Origin: Bacteroidales bacterium
GTDB taxonomy: Bacteria; Bacteroidota; Bacteroidia; Bacteroidales; F082
Direction of reading: 5' to 3'
NCBI GenBank assembly: GCA_017548125.1
Contig: JAFYNK010000007.1
Span: 88,940 to 152,939 of the forward strand
Length of the DNA: 64,000 nucleotides
Of this stretch, positions 35,916-43,975 are shown piece after piece. Within the stretch, counting starts at the first letter, position 1. Every line of letters starts with the position of its first letter. The translations under genes and the position numbers were made by a program. A model generated the notes under the pieces. That model was not told the DNA's origin. It was given only the letters and a program-made list of their open reading frames with translations, and did no database searches.

Positions 35916-36131
35916 TCATTGAATGAATGTTTTTTCATATCTTGTATAATCTTTACTATCTATAGTAACAACCCATTTATCATCATAATAAGAATTATCT
36001 TCATAATCACCATGTACCCCTGGATTATATTGTTCTCCAGATAATGTGCAAAAATGATAAGGGTTACCTTCTACTTGGGCAGAAATTTCGATAGATAACA
36101 ATATAAATACTATCAACAATTTATTTTTCAT
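35916..36131 (-). CDS. small secreted protein, unknown
   Basis: 71 residues. Signal peptide MKNKLLIVFILLSIEISAQ, then an acidic, Tyr-rich mature part of about 52 residues with one Cys. No family recognised. It lies 14 bases after the lipoprotein gene and 39 before the porin gene on the same strand, so it is probably co-transcribed. It may be a shortened remnant of a larger surface protein. Confidence 0.6.
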   Translation of the reverse strand: MKNKLLIVFILLSIEISAQVEGNPYHFCTLSGEQYNPGVHGDYEDNSYYDDKWVVTIDSKDYTRYEKTFIQ

Positions 36132-36145
36132 AATATAATTCTTTT

Positions 36146-36913
36146 TTAAAATGCATATTCATAACGGACATTACCATAGCAATTTCCATATTCATTGATA
36201 TAATATTCACTTATTACATATCCGTCAGAATCATATTCATATTTATGCGATTCACTACGTATAGCAAAATTTTTCCACAAAGGCTGTGATATATATATAT
36301 TATAGCCGTACCCACGCAAAAGATGAGGAAGTGTGTAGTAAGGATGAATGTGCTCGCTAAAATTCCCATATATTGTTCCAGTTTCTTCTCCGTCAGAATA
36401 CGAATATGTTTTAACAACATTATTACCTTCCCATTCAAAAATTGTCCCACAATTATTCACACTATCAATGTTACTGATAAGTTTACCTTCTTCATTATAA
36501 GTACGATAGTTCGTGTATTTATATTCATTATTAGAATAAAAATCTATTTTGAAAATCCTATTATTTGTAAGGTAACAAACATAGCTAGAGTTGTTCAATC
36601 CACTGCTTGGAGTGTAAGCCACTACTTTCATGCTGTCTACCCCATAGTAATAAAAATCATAATCAATTTGGTCCCAAGTACCTGAATCTGCTGTTATATG
36701 CTCAATTCTTGTAAAATCCTCATTCCAATCTATAATATATCTCAGACGACCCATATAGTCAGCATACTCCCTCACTAAATACTTCTTCACTATCGGTTCT
36801 TCTTCCTGTATGGTATCGTTGTTATCGTCACCTTCGTTATTTATCGGATTCGGCTTGCATGCAGTCACCATAAAAGATAACAAGATTATTGAGAGTAGTA
36901 ATATCTTTCTCAT
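36146..36913 (-). CDS. lipoprotein of unknown function
   Basis: 255 residues. Lipobox VTAC (Cys19), acidic linker (NNEGDDNNDTIQEEE), then a beta-rich domain with many Tyr and repeated Y-x-Y patterns (YTNYRTYNEEGKLI, YEYDSDGYVISEYYI). These recall YD-repeat-like or DUF4595-like lipoproteins of Bacteroidales. It follows the Pit gene by only three bases. Confidence 0.75.
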   Translation of the reverse strand: MRKILLLSIILLSFMVTACKPNPINNEGDDNNDTIQEEEPIVKKYLVREYADYMGRLRYIIDWNEDFTRIEHITADSGTWDQIDYDFYYYGVDSMKVVAYTPSSGLNNSSYVCYLTNNRIFKIDFYSNNEYKYTNYRTYNEEGKLISNIDSVNNCGTIFEWEGNNVVKTYSYSDGEETGTIYGNFSEHIHPYYTLPHLLRGYGYNIYISQPLWKNFAIRSESHKYEYDSDGYVISEYYINEYGNCYGNVRYEYAF

Positions 36914-36916
36914 GGC

Positions 36917-39142
36917 TTATTCGTGTAATTTAGCTTCACTTCTTAAGACGTGGCGCATTTCTGTGATGATTTCAGATGACTCTTGTATTATATTAAGGTA
37001 TAATAATCCCAAGTCGATGTTTTCCTTGTTGTTCTGTATTCTGTTCATCTGTTCGTGCGACATCGCTGTCACTGCGTCTTCTCTCACTCTGATGCGTTCC
37101 ATGATAGCATCGACGTCTTTATATTCTGAAGAATAAATTGTGATGTCGGCAGCATCGATTGACCAGAACACTTTCTCCTTAAGACTTTCCACTTCTGGGA
37201 GATATTTCTTGTCTAACGGAGTGAAGCTGTTATCGACATATTCCTTGCAAGGGTCACAGATTCTTCTCAAAGAGTAGAGCATCTGTTCTATGCAGTTGTA
37301 AGAGAGGTGGAACCATGTGTTCTTGTTCATCATCTTGTCGTCGAGGCGACGCATTATCATGATTTCCTTTCTCTTGAGTTGTTTCATAATCTGTTTTGCT
37401 TCTCGGCAGTCGTTGGATGCCTTTCTCAATGTCTTGATGTCTTCGTTCACGAAAGAATCGACGATATTGGTATAGACGTCTTTTATGAGGTTGAGCATTC
37501 TGTTCATGCTTTCTCTGTTATGCTGAACGAATGATTCGTAGATAACAGTTTTTTCGTTTGAGCTCAATGCTTTTTCGAACAACTCGTCGTTGTCTTCGTT
37601 TTTGTTTGTCTTAGCTCTGTTCTTGATGATGATGAATACTGCGAGAGCAATCATTGCTATCATCGCTACCACGCCGCCGAAGTAGAACAACAATGCGATG
37701 AGGAAGCATATCAAGAATGCCACTATCGCTGTGATGAACCAACCGCCGATTACTGAGAACATGCCGGTGACGCGATATACAGCGCTCTCTCTAGACCAAG
37801 CGCGGTCTGACAATGACGCGCCCATTGTCACCATGAATGTGACGTAAGTCGTTGACAAAGGAAGTTTGAGTGATGTTCCGAGGGCGATGAGCATTGAAGC
37901 GAGCACTATACTTACAGAACCTCTGATGAGGTCGAAGGCAGCGTTTTCTTCGAGTATCATCTCTCTGTTGTCGAAACGTTTTTCGATCCAGACCTTCACT
38001 TTGGCAGGAAGGATGTTGTCGATGGCGCTGACCATATTGTTGGTGAATCTTACCAAACCACGAGCGATGGCTGAAGAACCGAATGACTCGTTGCCGCCGT
38101 TTTGCTTTGATAAGTCCAATGATGTCTGAAGAACGATTTTTGCTTTTTTAGATGTCAGCAGCGTTACCACCATGATGAGACCTGCGATGATGATGTAAAT
38201 AGTGTTTGCAGCCGACATGGTGTTGAGGGAACCCATGGAGAGGGAGTCCATTGGCACTCCGCTGTTTTTCACGTCGATGAAAGTGTCGAGGCCAGCGAGA
38301 GGCACGCCGATGAAGTTGACGAGGTCGTTGCCAGCGAATGCCATTGCGAGGGCGAATGTTCCGATGAGGACGACGAGTTTAAGGACGTTGACCTTAAGGA
38401 AGAATAAAATTTGCATCAGCACTGTGAAGAACAAGAAACTTGCTCCGAGGAGTTGTAATGTGTGAGTGTCGATCCATGCTTTTATATCTGCTGTCATGAA
38501 GGCGGCGCCTTTCATTCCTTTGATGAGCATGAAATAAATCAATGCTGTTGTTGCTATTCCGCTGAAGATGCCAATCTTCCATTTGAGGTTTCTTTCGAAG
38601 TTGAATGAGAAAATGAGACGTGTAATGTATTGTACTATCAATCCGAAGATGAAGGCGATGGCTACGGAGAGGAAGATGCCGACTATCATTGTCAATGCTT
38701 TATCGGTGTTGATGAGTTCGGAGAGACCGACTCCATCAAGAATGCCGCTCTTCATTTTTATCATGGCTATTGCCACTGTTGCGCCGAGCAGTTCGAATAC
38801 GAGTGAAACGGATGTTGATGTCGGCAAACCTAGTGAATTAAATACGTCGAGCAGGATAAGGTTGGCTATCATCACCGCCAGATAGATATAAATAATTTCG
38901 TTGGCGAAGAAATATTGAGGGGAGAGGACTCCGTTTCTTGCTATTTCCATCATGCCGTTGCTCATGAGAGAGCCGAAGATGATACCTAATGAAGCGATGA
39001 TTGTGACAGCTCTATATGATGCTGATTTTGTTCCAACAGCTGCTGACATAAAGTTAGTTGCGTCGTTGCTGACACCTGCGACAATGCCTAAAATTGCTAA
39101 TACGAAAATAAATACAATTACGATTGGAAGAAATGTTTCCAT
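36917..39142 (-). CDS. PiT-family inorganic phosphate transporter with PhoU-like tail
   Basis: 741 residues. The N-terminal ~530 residues are a Pit permease: two inverted halves, with GVSNDATNFMSAAVGT in the first and KLPLSTTYVTFMVTMGASL in the second. The rest (~545-741) is soluble and helical, resembling PhoU/DUF47, with LKRKEIMIMRRLDDKM. Many Bacteroidota have this fused form. It imports phosphate (or metal phosphate) with H+ or Na+. First gene of a long minus-strand block that also holds a porin. Promoter at 39170-39177. Confidence 0.92.
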   Translation of the reverse strand: METFLPIVIVFIFVLAILGIVAGVSNDATNFMSAAVGTKSASYRAVTIIASLGIIFGSLMSNGMMEIARNGVLSPQYFFANEIIYIYLAVMIANLILLDVFNSLGLPTSTSVSLVFELLGATVAIAMIKMKSGILDGVGLSELINTDKALTMIVGIFLSVAIAFIFGLIVQYITRLIFSFNFERNLKWKIGIFSGIATTALIYFMLIKGMKGAAFMTADIKAWIDTHTLQLLGASFLFFTVLMQILFFLKVNVLKLVVLIGTFALAMAFAGNDLVNFIGVPLAGLDTFIDVKNSGVPMDSLSMGSLNTMSAANTIYIIIAGLIMVVTLLTSKKAKIVLQTSLDLSKQNGGNESFGSSAIARGLVRFTNNMVSAIDNILPAKVKVWIEKRFDNREMILEENAAFDLIRGSVSIVLASMLIALGTSLKLPLSTTYVTFMVTMGASLSDRAWSRESAVYRVTGMFSVIGGWFITAIVAFLICFLIALLFYFGGVVAMIAMIALAVFIIIKNRAKTNKNEDNDELFEKALSSNEKTVIYESFVQHNRESMNRMLNLIKDVYTNIVDSFVNEDIKTLRKASNDCREAKQIMKQLKRKEIMIMRRLDDKMMNKNTWFHLSYNCIEQMLYSLRRICDPCKEYVDNSFTPLDKKYLPEVESLKEKVFWSIDAADITIYSSEYKDVDAIMERIRVREDAVTAMSHEQMNRIQNNKENIDLGLLYLNIIQESSEIITEMRHVLRSEAKLHE

Positions 39143-39169
39143 ACTTTTCTCAAATTAAAAAATTTGGGA

Positions 39170-39177
39170 CAAATATA
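39170..39177 (-). promoter_or_regulatory. TAnnTTTG -7 box for the Pit block
   Basis: The minus strand reads TATATTTG 27 bases before the start codon at 39142. No Pho-box-like direct repeats were recognised. Confidence 0.55.
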
Positions 39178-39220
39178 CTGATTTTTTCAAGTTGTTTACA
39201 AATGAAAAATAGAAAATATT

Positions 39221-39332
39221 GGCTAAAGTCTAAAGGGCTAAAGTCTAAGGGGAGTGAGTAAAGAATATAAGATAAAAAATAAGGCTAAAGGTAATAATAC
39301 TTTAAACCTTTAGCCTTAAACTTTAAACCTTA
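39221..39332. repeat. GGCTAAAG/TCTAAAG short tandem repeats with inverted partner
   Basis: 39221-39250 holds alternating 8- and 7-base units GGCTAAAG and TCTAAAG, twice. At 39281-39291 AAGGCTAAAGG pairs exactly with CCTTTAGCCTT at 39307-39317, followed by TTAAACYTT-type units up to 39332. It lies between the HAD gene stop and the Pit promoter. Confidence 0.85.
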
Positions 39333-39346
39333 AATATCAATCAACT

Positions 39347-39991
39347 TCAATCTATCATGTCTGCTATATCGAGAGGGTTTTCTATGAAGAGATGCGCTCC
39401 ATGTTCTGCAAGAAACTCTCTATCTCTGAATCCCCACAATACCGAAACACAATAAACGCCAGCATTGTCGCCAGTCTTGACATCTACTTCAGAGTCGCCA
39501 AAGAAGATGGCTTCGTCTTTTTCAACACCAAACTGTTCGCACATCATGTTGATGCCGTCTGGAGCTGGCTTGCGGCGACATGATTCGCTTTCGCCCATGA
39601 CGGCGTCGTAAAGTCCTTCGAAATAATGTTGGCAAACATCTTCTGCAGCTTGTTGGAATTTGTTGGAGACGATACCTATTTTCACATCTCTGTTTTTCAA
39701 TATCTTCAATGTCTCGATAATGCCGTCGTATGGACGTGTCTTTTCGCAGCAGTGTTTTGAATAATGGTCTTTGAAACAAGCATAGCAATTCTTGAAATCT
39801 TCTTCGCTGATGTTTTCAGGAACAGCGCGGCGCATCAGATGTTCAACGCCATTGCCAACAAATGAAGTAATCTCTTCAAGTGTTTTTGTTTCATAACCAA
39901 ATAAGTCGAGTGAAAAATTCACACTATTCATCAAGTCCTCTAAAGTATAGAGCAACGTGCCATCAAGATCAAAAATTACTAGCTTTCTCAT
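39347..39991 (-). CDS. HAD-superfamily phosphatase (phosphoglycolate phosphatase-like)
   Basis: 214 residues from the ATG at 39991; an in-frame TTG at 40009 overlaps the -7 box at 40007-40014 and is rejected. Motif I is FDLDGTLL, a helical cap follows, motif II is IVSNK, and motif IV is FFGDSEVDVKTGDNAG. The size and cap fit Gph-like HAD hydrolases that remove phosphate from small metabolites in the cytoplasm. Exact substrate cannot be told. Confidence 0.92.
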   Translation of the reverse strand: MRKLVIFDLDGTLLYTLEDLMNSVNFSLDLFGYETKTLEEITSFVGNGVEHLMRRAVPENISEEDFKNCYACFKDHYSKHCCEKTRPYDGIIETLKILKNRDVKIGIVSNKFQQAAEDVCQHYFEGLYDAVMGESESCRRKPAPDGINMMCEQFGVEKDEAIFFGDSEVDVKTGDNAGVYCVSVLWGFRDREFLAEHGAHLFIENPLDIADMID

Positions 39992-40006
39992 TTTTATCAA
40001 TTTTTG

Positions 40007-40014
40007 CAAATATA
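40007..40014 (-). promoter_or_regulatory. TAnnTTTG -7 box for the HAD gene
   Basis: The minus strand reads TATATTTG 15 bases before the ATG at 39991. Confidence 0.55.
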
Positions 40015-40050
40015 AGCAAACTATTTAATATAACACAAACAATTTAAATT

Positions 40051-40758
40051 TCATTTTCTAAATCTATACCTAACTGTCAATTCATCCTTGTCAGGTTCAG
40101 GCACATCCCAATACGGATTTTCGCCTTCATCGTCATCTTCGTCTCCATCGTCATCACTTTCATCCCAGGCATATTCCTCACGCTGAGGACCTTCGTCTTT
40201 ATAGAGAAAAGCCAAGACTATTCCCATGACGAAGCCGCTGAGATGTCCTTCCCATGAGATGTTGTTTTCTATGGCGTATTTGGGGTAAAGTCCCCAAACG
40301 AGGCTTCCATATAGGAAGACGACGATCAAAGAAATGATGATGAGTTTTCTGTCGCGGCGTATGAATCCGCTGAGCATCAAGAAGAAGGTGAGTCCATATA
40401 CCATGCCGCTGGCTCCGATGTGAGTGCCGCTTCTGGCGCCGCACCACGTCAGAAGTCCTGTCGTGAAAAAAAGTATGAGCAATATTTTATTCGCTATAGG
40501 ACGATAGAAATAATACAAGGCCGAACCTAGCACTAAAATCGGTATTGTATTGGCAAACAGATGCTGCCAGTCGCCGTGAATGAAATGGAACAAAACAATT
40601 CCTGGCAGTCCTTCTACGGACAATGGTCTTATTCCCAAAAAGGAGAAATCAAGATGAAAAACCTCCTCTGTCATCTTGACGAGCCACATTATCACGACTA
40701 ATATAGTCGGGACGACTGTGCTTCCTAGCAGAAGTTTTTTATCATCTTGATTTGTCAT
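40051..40758 (-). CDS. rhomboid-family intramembrane serine protease
   Basis: 235 residues with about six membrane helices. The catalytic Ser is in GASGMVYGL and the catalytic His in GHLSGFVMG; HGDWQHLFANTIPILVLG gives the conserved HxxxN of the second helix. Rhomboids cleave transmembrane proteins inside the membrane. The C-terminal 45 residues are a very acidic tail (DESDDDGDEDDDEGE). It is one of the GlpG-type with no extra domains. Confidence 0.92.
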   Translation of the reverse strand: MTNQDDKKLLLGSTVVPTILVVIMWLVKMTEEVFHLDFSFLGIRPLSVEGLPGIVLFHFIHGDWQHLFANTIPILVLGSALYYFYRPIANKILLILFFTTGLLTWCGARSGTHIGASGMVYGLTFFLMLSGFIRRDRKLIIISLIVVFLYGSLVWGLYPKYAIENNISWEGHLSGFVMGIVLAFLYKDEGPQREEYAWDESDDDGDEDDDEGENPYWDVPEPDKDELTVRYRFRK

Positions 40759-40769
40759 ATTTTGCTACG

Positions 40770-40820
40770 AACTATAGGTCATGAGGAAGAGCTGTACAGC
40801 TCACAACTCATAGCTCAAGG
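40770..40820. repeat. short tandem repeat with 14-base palindrome
   Basis: GAGCTGTACAGCTC at 40789-40802 is a perfect palindrome. To its right, CAGCTCA, CAACTCA and TAGCTCA are 7-base units at 40797-40817; to its left, similar inverted units are weaker. Lies between purE and the rhomboid gene. Confidence 0.65.
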
Positions 40821-40825
40821 CTTAA

Positions 40826-41329
40826 TCAATTGGTTTTATACTTATATTTTATCTCTTTAAGGTCTTCGTTAGCCTTAGCGATTTTTTTCTTGAGACCTTC
40901 TTTATAGTCAACAACTTTCTGAGCTATCTCAGCGTCTGCTGTTGCCAAGATTTGCGCTGCGAGTATTGCCGCGTTGAGTGAAGCGTTGATGCCGACTGTT
41001 GCTACAGGTATTCCTGGAGGCATTTGCACTATTGAGAAGAGTGCGTCCATCTCCATGTTGGTCTTGACAGGGATGCCTACGACAGGTATTGGAGTCATGG
41101 CAGCGATGACGCCTGGAAGATGAGCAGCCATGCCAGCAGCAGCGATGATGACTTTGATGCCGCGTGCCTGAGCACCGCGTGCAAATTCTTCAACCAACTC
41201 AGGTGTGCGATGTGCGCTTAAAGCGTTCATTTCAAAAGGAATGCCCATCTCGTCCAAAAACTTGATGCCAGCTTCTAATACAGGAAGATCTGAAGTGCTT
41301 CCCATGATGATACTTACTATTGGATTCAT
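40826..41329 (-). CDS. purE: N5-carboxyaminoimidazole ribonucleotide mutase PurE
   Basis: 167 residues, the class I length. PurE moves the carboxyl group of N5-CAIR to carbon 4 in purine synthesis. Motifs: MGSTSDLPV near the N-terminus, NALSAHRTPE with the active-site His, AAAGMAAHLPGVIA and MPPGIPVATVGIN. No purK is adjacent. Confidence 0.96.
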   Translation of the reverse strand: MNPIVSIIMGSTSDLPVLEAGIKFLDEMGIPFEMNALSAHRTPELVEEFARGAQARGIKVIIAAAGMAAHLPGVIAAMTPIPVVGIPVKTNMEMDALFSIVQMPPGIPVATVGINASLNAAILAAQILATADAEIAQKVVDYKEGLKKKIAKANEDLKEIKYKYKTN

Positions 41330-41346
41330 ATTATAATTCGTTTTTG

Positions 41347-41354
41347 CAAAGATA
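41347..41354 (-). promoter_or_regulatory. TAnnTTTG -7 box for purE
   Basis: The minus strand reads TATCTTTG 17 bases before the start codon at 41329. Confidence 0.55.
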
Positions 41355-41361
41355 TGAAAAA

Positions 41362-41392
41362 TGGATAAAGGCTAAAGACTAATGGCTAAAGT
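41362..41392. repeat. GGCTAAAG short repeat
   Basis: GGCTAAAG occurs at 41370-41377 and 41384-41391, 14 bases apart, with GGATAAA before them. The unit is the same as that at 39221-39250. Confidence 0.65.
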
Positions 41393-41518
41393 TTTTTTAC
41401 CAAGGTGATTTCTATAAATTGCTTTTCTAATGATTTGTGAATTTTTAATGTGCCATTTTTCCTTTAGACATAGTTAAAAAAAATTAATGCAATTTTACTT
41501 TTATATTTCTTAATGAAT

Positions 41519-41526
41519 TATTTTTG
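41519..41526 (+). promoter_or_regulatory. TAnnTTTG -7 box for the threonylcarbamoyl-AMP synthase gene
   Basis: TATTTTTG ends 21 bases before the ATG at 41548, supporting that start over a TTG at 41539. Confidence 0.55.
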
Positions 41527-41547
41527 TTGCAATAAAAATTGAATGTT

Positions 41548-42117
41548 ATGAATGATTTTGATAGAGAAGTAAATAAATGCTGTGAACTTCTTGAACAGGG
41601 TAAAGTTATTATATATCCGACAGATACGATTTGGGGAATAGGATGTGATGCTACAAATCCCAAAGCTGTTGATAAAATATTTGAGATTAAGGAACGCTCA
41701 AAAGGAAAGAGTTTGATAGTTCTGGTTGACAGTATAGAGATGTTAAAGGAATATGTTATGAATTTCCCACCTGTGGCTCCCGACATTATCAGGGCAGCCA
41801 AAAATCCGTTGAGCGTAATTTATTCGGAGTCGAAGGGCTTGGCGAAAAATGTTTCGGCTGATAGTACGATTTGCATTAGAGTTGTGGATAATGATTTTTG
41901 TAAGGCATTGATACGTAAGCTGGGACGTCCTATTACATCGACTTCGGCTAATCTGACAGGTGACGCAGCTCCTTCTATTTTCGCAGAGATAACAGAGCAA
42001 ATGAAGTCGTCTGTTGATTATGTCGTTCAGCTTTATCATGACGTTTTGACTAAACCGAAGGCATCGACGATAATTCGTTTGTACGAGGATAATAGTTTCG
42101 ATATTATTCGTCAGTGA
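41548..42117 (+). CDS. L-threonylcarbamoyladenylate synthase (TsaC/YciO/Sua5 family)
   Basis: 189 residues from the ATG at 41548. The family makes threonylcarbamoyl-AMP from threonine, bicarbonate and ATP, the first step to t6A37 in tRNAs reading ANN codons. Motifs: VIIYPTDTIWGIGCDA near the N-terminus, ERSKGKSLIVLV, and TSTSANLTGDAAP. The length is that of TsaC without the Sua5 extra domain; some relatives (YciO) act differently, so I give no symbol. Confidence 0.9.
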   Translation: MNDFDREVNKCCELLEQGKVIIYPTDTIWGIGCDATNPKAVDKIFEIKERSKGKSLIVLVDSIEMLKEYVMNFPPVAPDIIRAAKNPLSVIYSESKGLAKNVSADSTICIRVVDNDFCKALIRKLGRPITSTSANLTGDAAPSIFAEITEQMKSSVDYVVQLYHDVLTKPKASTIIRLYEDNSFDIIRQ

Positions 42118-42159
42118 TAAAACAATTTTAAATTTAATTTGTTAGAATAAGAAAAAGGT

Positions 42160-43773
42160 ATGAGATATTTTAAGTTATTTCTGATAGTTGTCTTGGCGTT
42201 TTTTCAAACATCTTTAAGTGCGCAAAATCAATCTTCTACAAGAAAGACTGCGGCTCAAGAGACATTGCAGAAACTATCCACTATGTATTATCTGATTGAT
42301 AATTTTTATGTCGATACAGCCGATTTGTCAGCTCTTACAGAAGAAGCCATTGTCGCTATTCTCAAGGAATTAGATCCGCATTCGGCTTATATTTCGAAAA
42401 AAGATGTGGAAAAGGCAAACGAGCCTTTGGTGGGAAGTTTTGAAGGAATTGGCGTTACTTTTCAGATATTCCAAGATACGATATTAGTCGTTTCGCCAGT
42501 GCCGGGCGGACCATCCGATAAGGTGGGAATTATGGCTGGTGATAAAATCGTTAAGATTGACGGCGAAGATGCTTTTGGTAAAAAAGTTACTAATGAATAT
42601 GTTGCCAAACATTTGCGTGGAAAAAAGGGAACTAAGGTTACTCTTGGAATCAAACGCGGCAGTGATAATGAGCTCATTGATTTCGAAGTCGTTAGAGATA
42701 AAATTCCGTTGAATAGCATTGATGCGGCATTCATGCTCGACAAAAATATCGGTTATATAAAATTAGACCGTTTTGCGCAGACTTCTATGCAAGAGTTCGA
42801 GGAGTCGTTGGCTAAGCTTAAAGCTCAGAAAATGAAATCGTTGGTTCTTGACTTAAGAGGAAATACTGGTGGATACCTTAACATAGCTGTGGAGTTGAGT
42901 AACCAGTTTTTGAAAAAAGACATGACAATAGTCTATACCGAAGGTGATAAAAGTCCAAAACAAATTTTCAAGACTGACAAAAACGGTGGCTTTACTGACG
43001 GCAAGCTCGTTGTTCTTATTGATGAAGGCTCTGCTTCAGCAAGTGAAATCGTTTCTGGAGCCGTACAAGATTGGGACAGAGGCGTTTTGATAGGAAGACG
43101 TTCTTTCGGTAAAGGATTGGTGCAGCGTCCGTTCAATCTACCTGACGGCTCTGTGGTTCGTCTCACAACAGCAAGATATTACACACCGACAGGAAGATGT
43201 ATTCAGCGCTCTTATGAAAAAGGCTCTGAAGATTATTTCAATGAAATGACAAAGAGAATGAAACATGGCGAGTTTTATCATTCCGATAGTATTCAATTCC
43301 CTGATTCTCTTAAATATGCAACCTTGTTGAGCGGAAGAACAGTATATGGCGGTGGCGGTATAATGCCTGATATTTTTATGCCTGTAGATACGACTTTCGC
43401 AACGAAGTTATACACTGACTTAATAAGAAAAGGTGTTTTTAATGCTTTTACTGTTGATTATGTGATGGCAAATAGAGACGTGCTTCTTGATAAGTATGGA
43501 AGCTTCGAAAAATTTGACGCTGATTTTGATGTCACAGATTCTATGATTGAGGATTTTAAAAAGCTGGCAGAAAACAAAGGCGTGAAATGGGATGAAGAAC
43601 AATTTAAACGTTCAGAATCAATGATAAAATTGCAAATCAAAGCCTTGATAGCGCGCAATGAATGGGATATGGAGAAATATTATCAGGTGGTGCTGAAAGA
43701 GGATAAAGTTATCAACAAAGCAATGGATGTGATAAACGATAGCAATGAATATAGAAGTATATTGAAAAGATAG
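42160..43773 (+). CDS. CtpA-type C-terminal processing protease (PDZ plus S41)
   Basis: 537 residues. Signal peptide to about residue 20 (QTSLSAQ). A PDZ domain (VSPVPGGPSDKVGIMAGDKI) sits between the helical N-terminal lid and the S41 core; the Ser/Lys dyad lies in DEGSASASEIVSG and RRSFGKGLVQ. Such periplasmic proteases trim exported proteins or cell-wall hydrolases. A C-terminal helical extension of about 110 residues follows. It is upstream of the C25 island but separated by a terminator, so no shared transcript is implied. Confidence 0.93.
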   Translation: MRYFKLFLIVVLAFFQTSLSAQNQSSTRKTAAQETLQKLSTMYYLIDNFYVDTADLSALTEEAIVAILKELDPHSAYISKKDVEKANEPLVGSFEGIGVTFQIFQDTILVVSPVPGGPSDKVGIMAGDKIVKIDGEDAFGKKVTNEYVAKHLRGKKGTKVTLGIKRGSDNELIDFEVVRDKIPLNSIDAAFMLDKNIGYIKLDRFAQTSMQEFEESLAKLKAQKMKSLVLDLRGNTGGYLNIAVELSNQFLKKDMTIVYTEGDKSPKQIFKTDKNGGFTDGKLVVLIDEGSASASEIVSGAVQDWDRGVLIGRRSFGKGLVQRPFNLPDGSVVRLTTARYYTPTGRCIQRSYEKGSEDYFNEMTKRMKHGEFYHSDSIQFPDSLKYATLLSGRTVYGGGGIMPDIFMPVDTTFATKLYTDLIRKGVFNAFTVDYVMANRDVLLDKYGSFEKFDADFDVTDSMIEDFKKLAENKGVKWDEEQFKRSESMIKLQIKALIARNEWDMEKYYQVVLKEDKVINKAMDVINDSNEYRSILKR

Positions 43774-43800
43774 TTTAAATAATTGATTTATAATTGTTTA

Positions 43801-43840
43801 AAATAGGGAGGATGTTGCGGCGTCCTCCCTATTCTTTTGT
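43801..43840 (+). terminator. terminator after the CtpA-type gene
   Basis: Stem AATAGGGAGGA/TCCTCCCTATT with a ten-base loop, followed by CTTTTG. Confidence 0.8.
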
Positions 43841-43896
43841 TGAAAAAAAATAATGAAATTTCATGTCAAATGTGTTTAACCATAGAGGGAAAATAT

Positions 43897-43904
43897 TATA
43901 TTTG
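43897..43904 (+). promoter_or_regulatory. TAnnTTTG -7 box for the first C25 protease
   Basis: TATATTTG lies 71 bases before the ATG at 43976, with TTTA at 43875-43878 near the expected -33 position. The leader is long and A/T-rich. Confidence 0.55.
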
Positions 43905-43975
43905 CGAACTAGTTTTTATTATTAAAATAATAAGTAGGAATTAATAAATCTATTGATAACTAAATCTACATTCGT

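Noticed and set aside
43774-43975. T9SS structural genes next to the C25 island
   Set aside because: No PorK/L/M/N, PorT, SprA or PorU-like gene is seen in the window; export must rely on genes elsewhere. The DUF5723 barrel is not a proven PorV.
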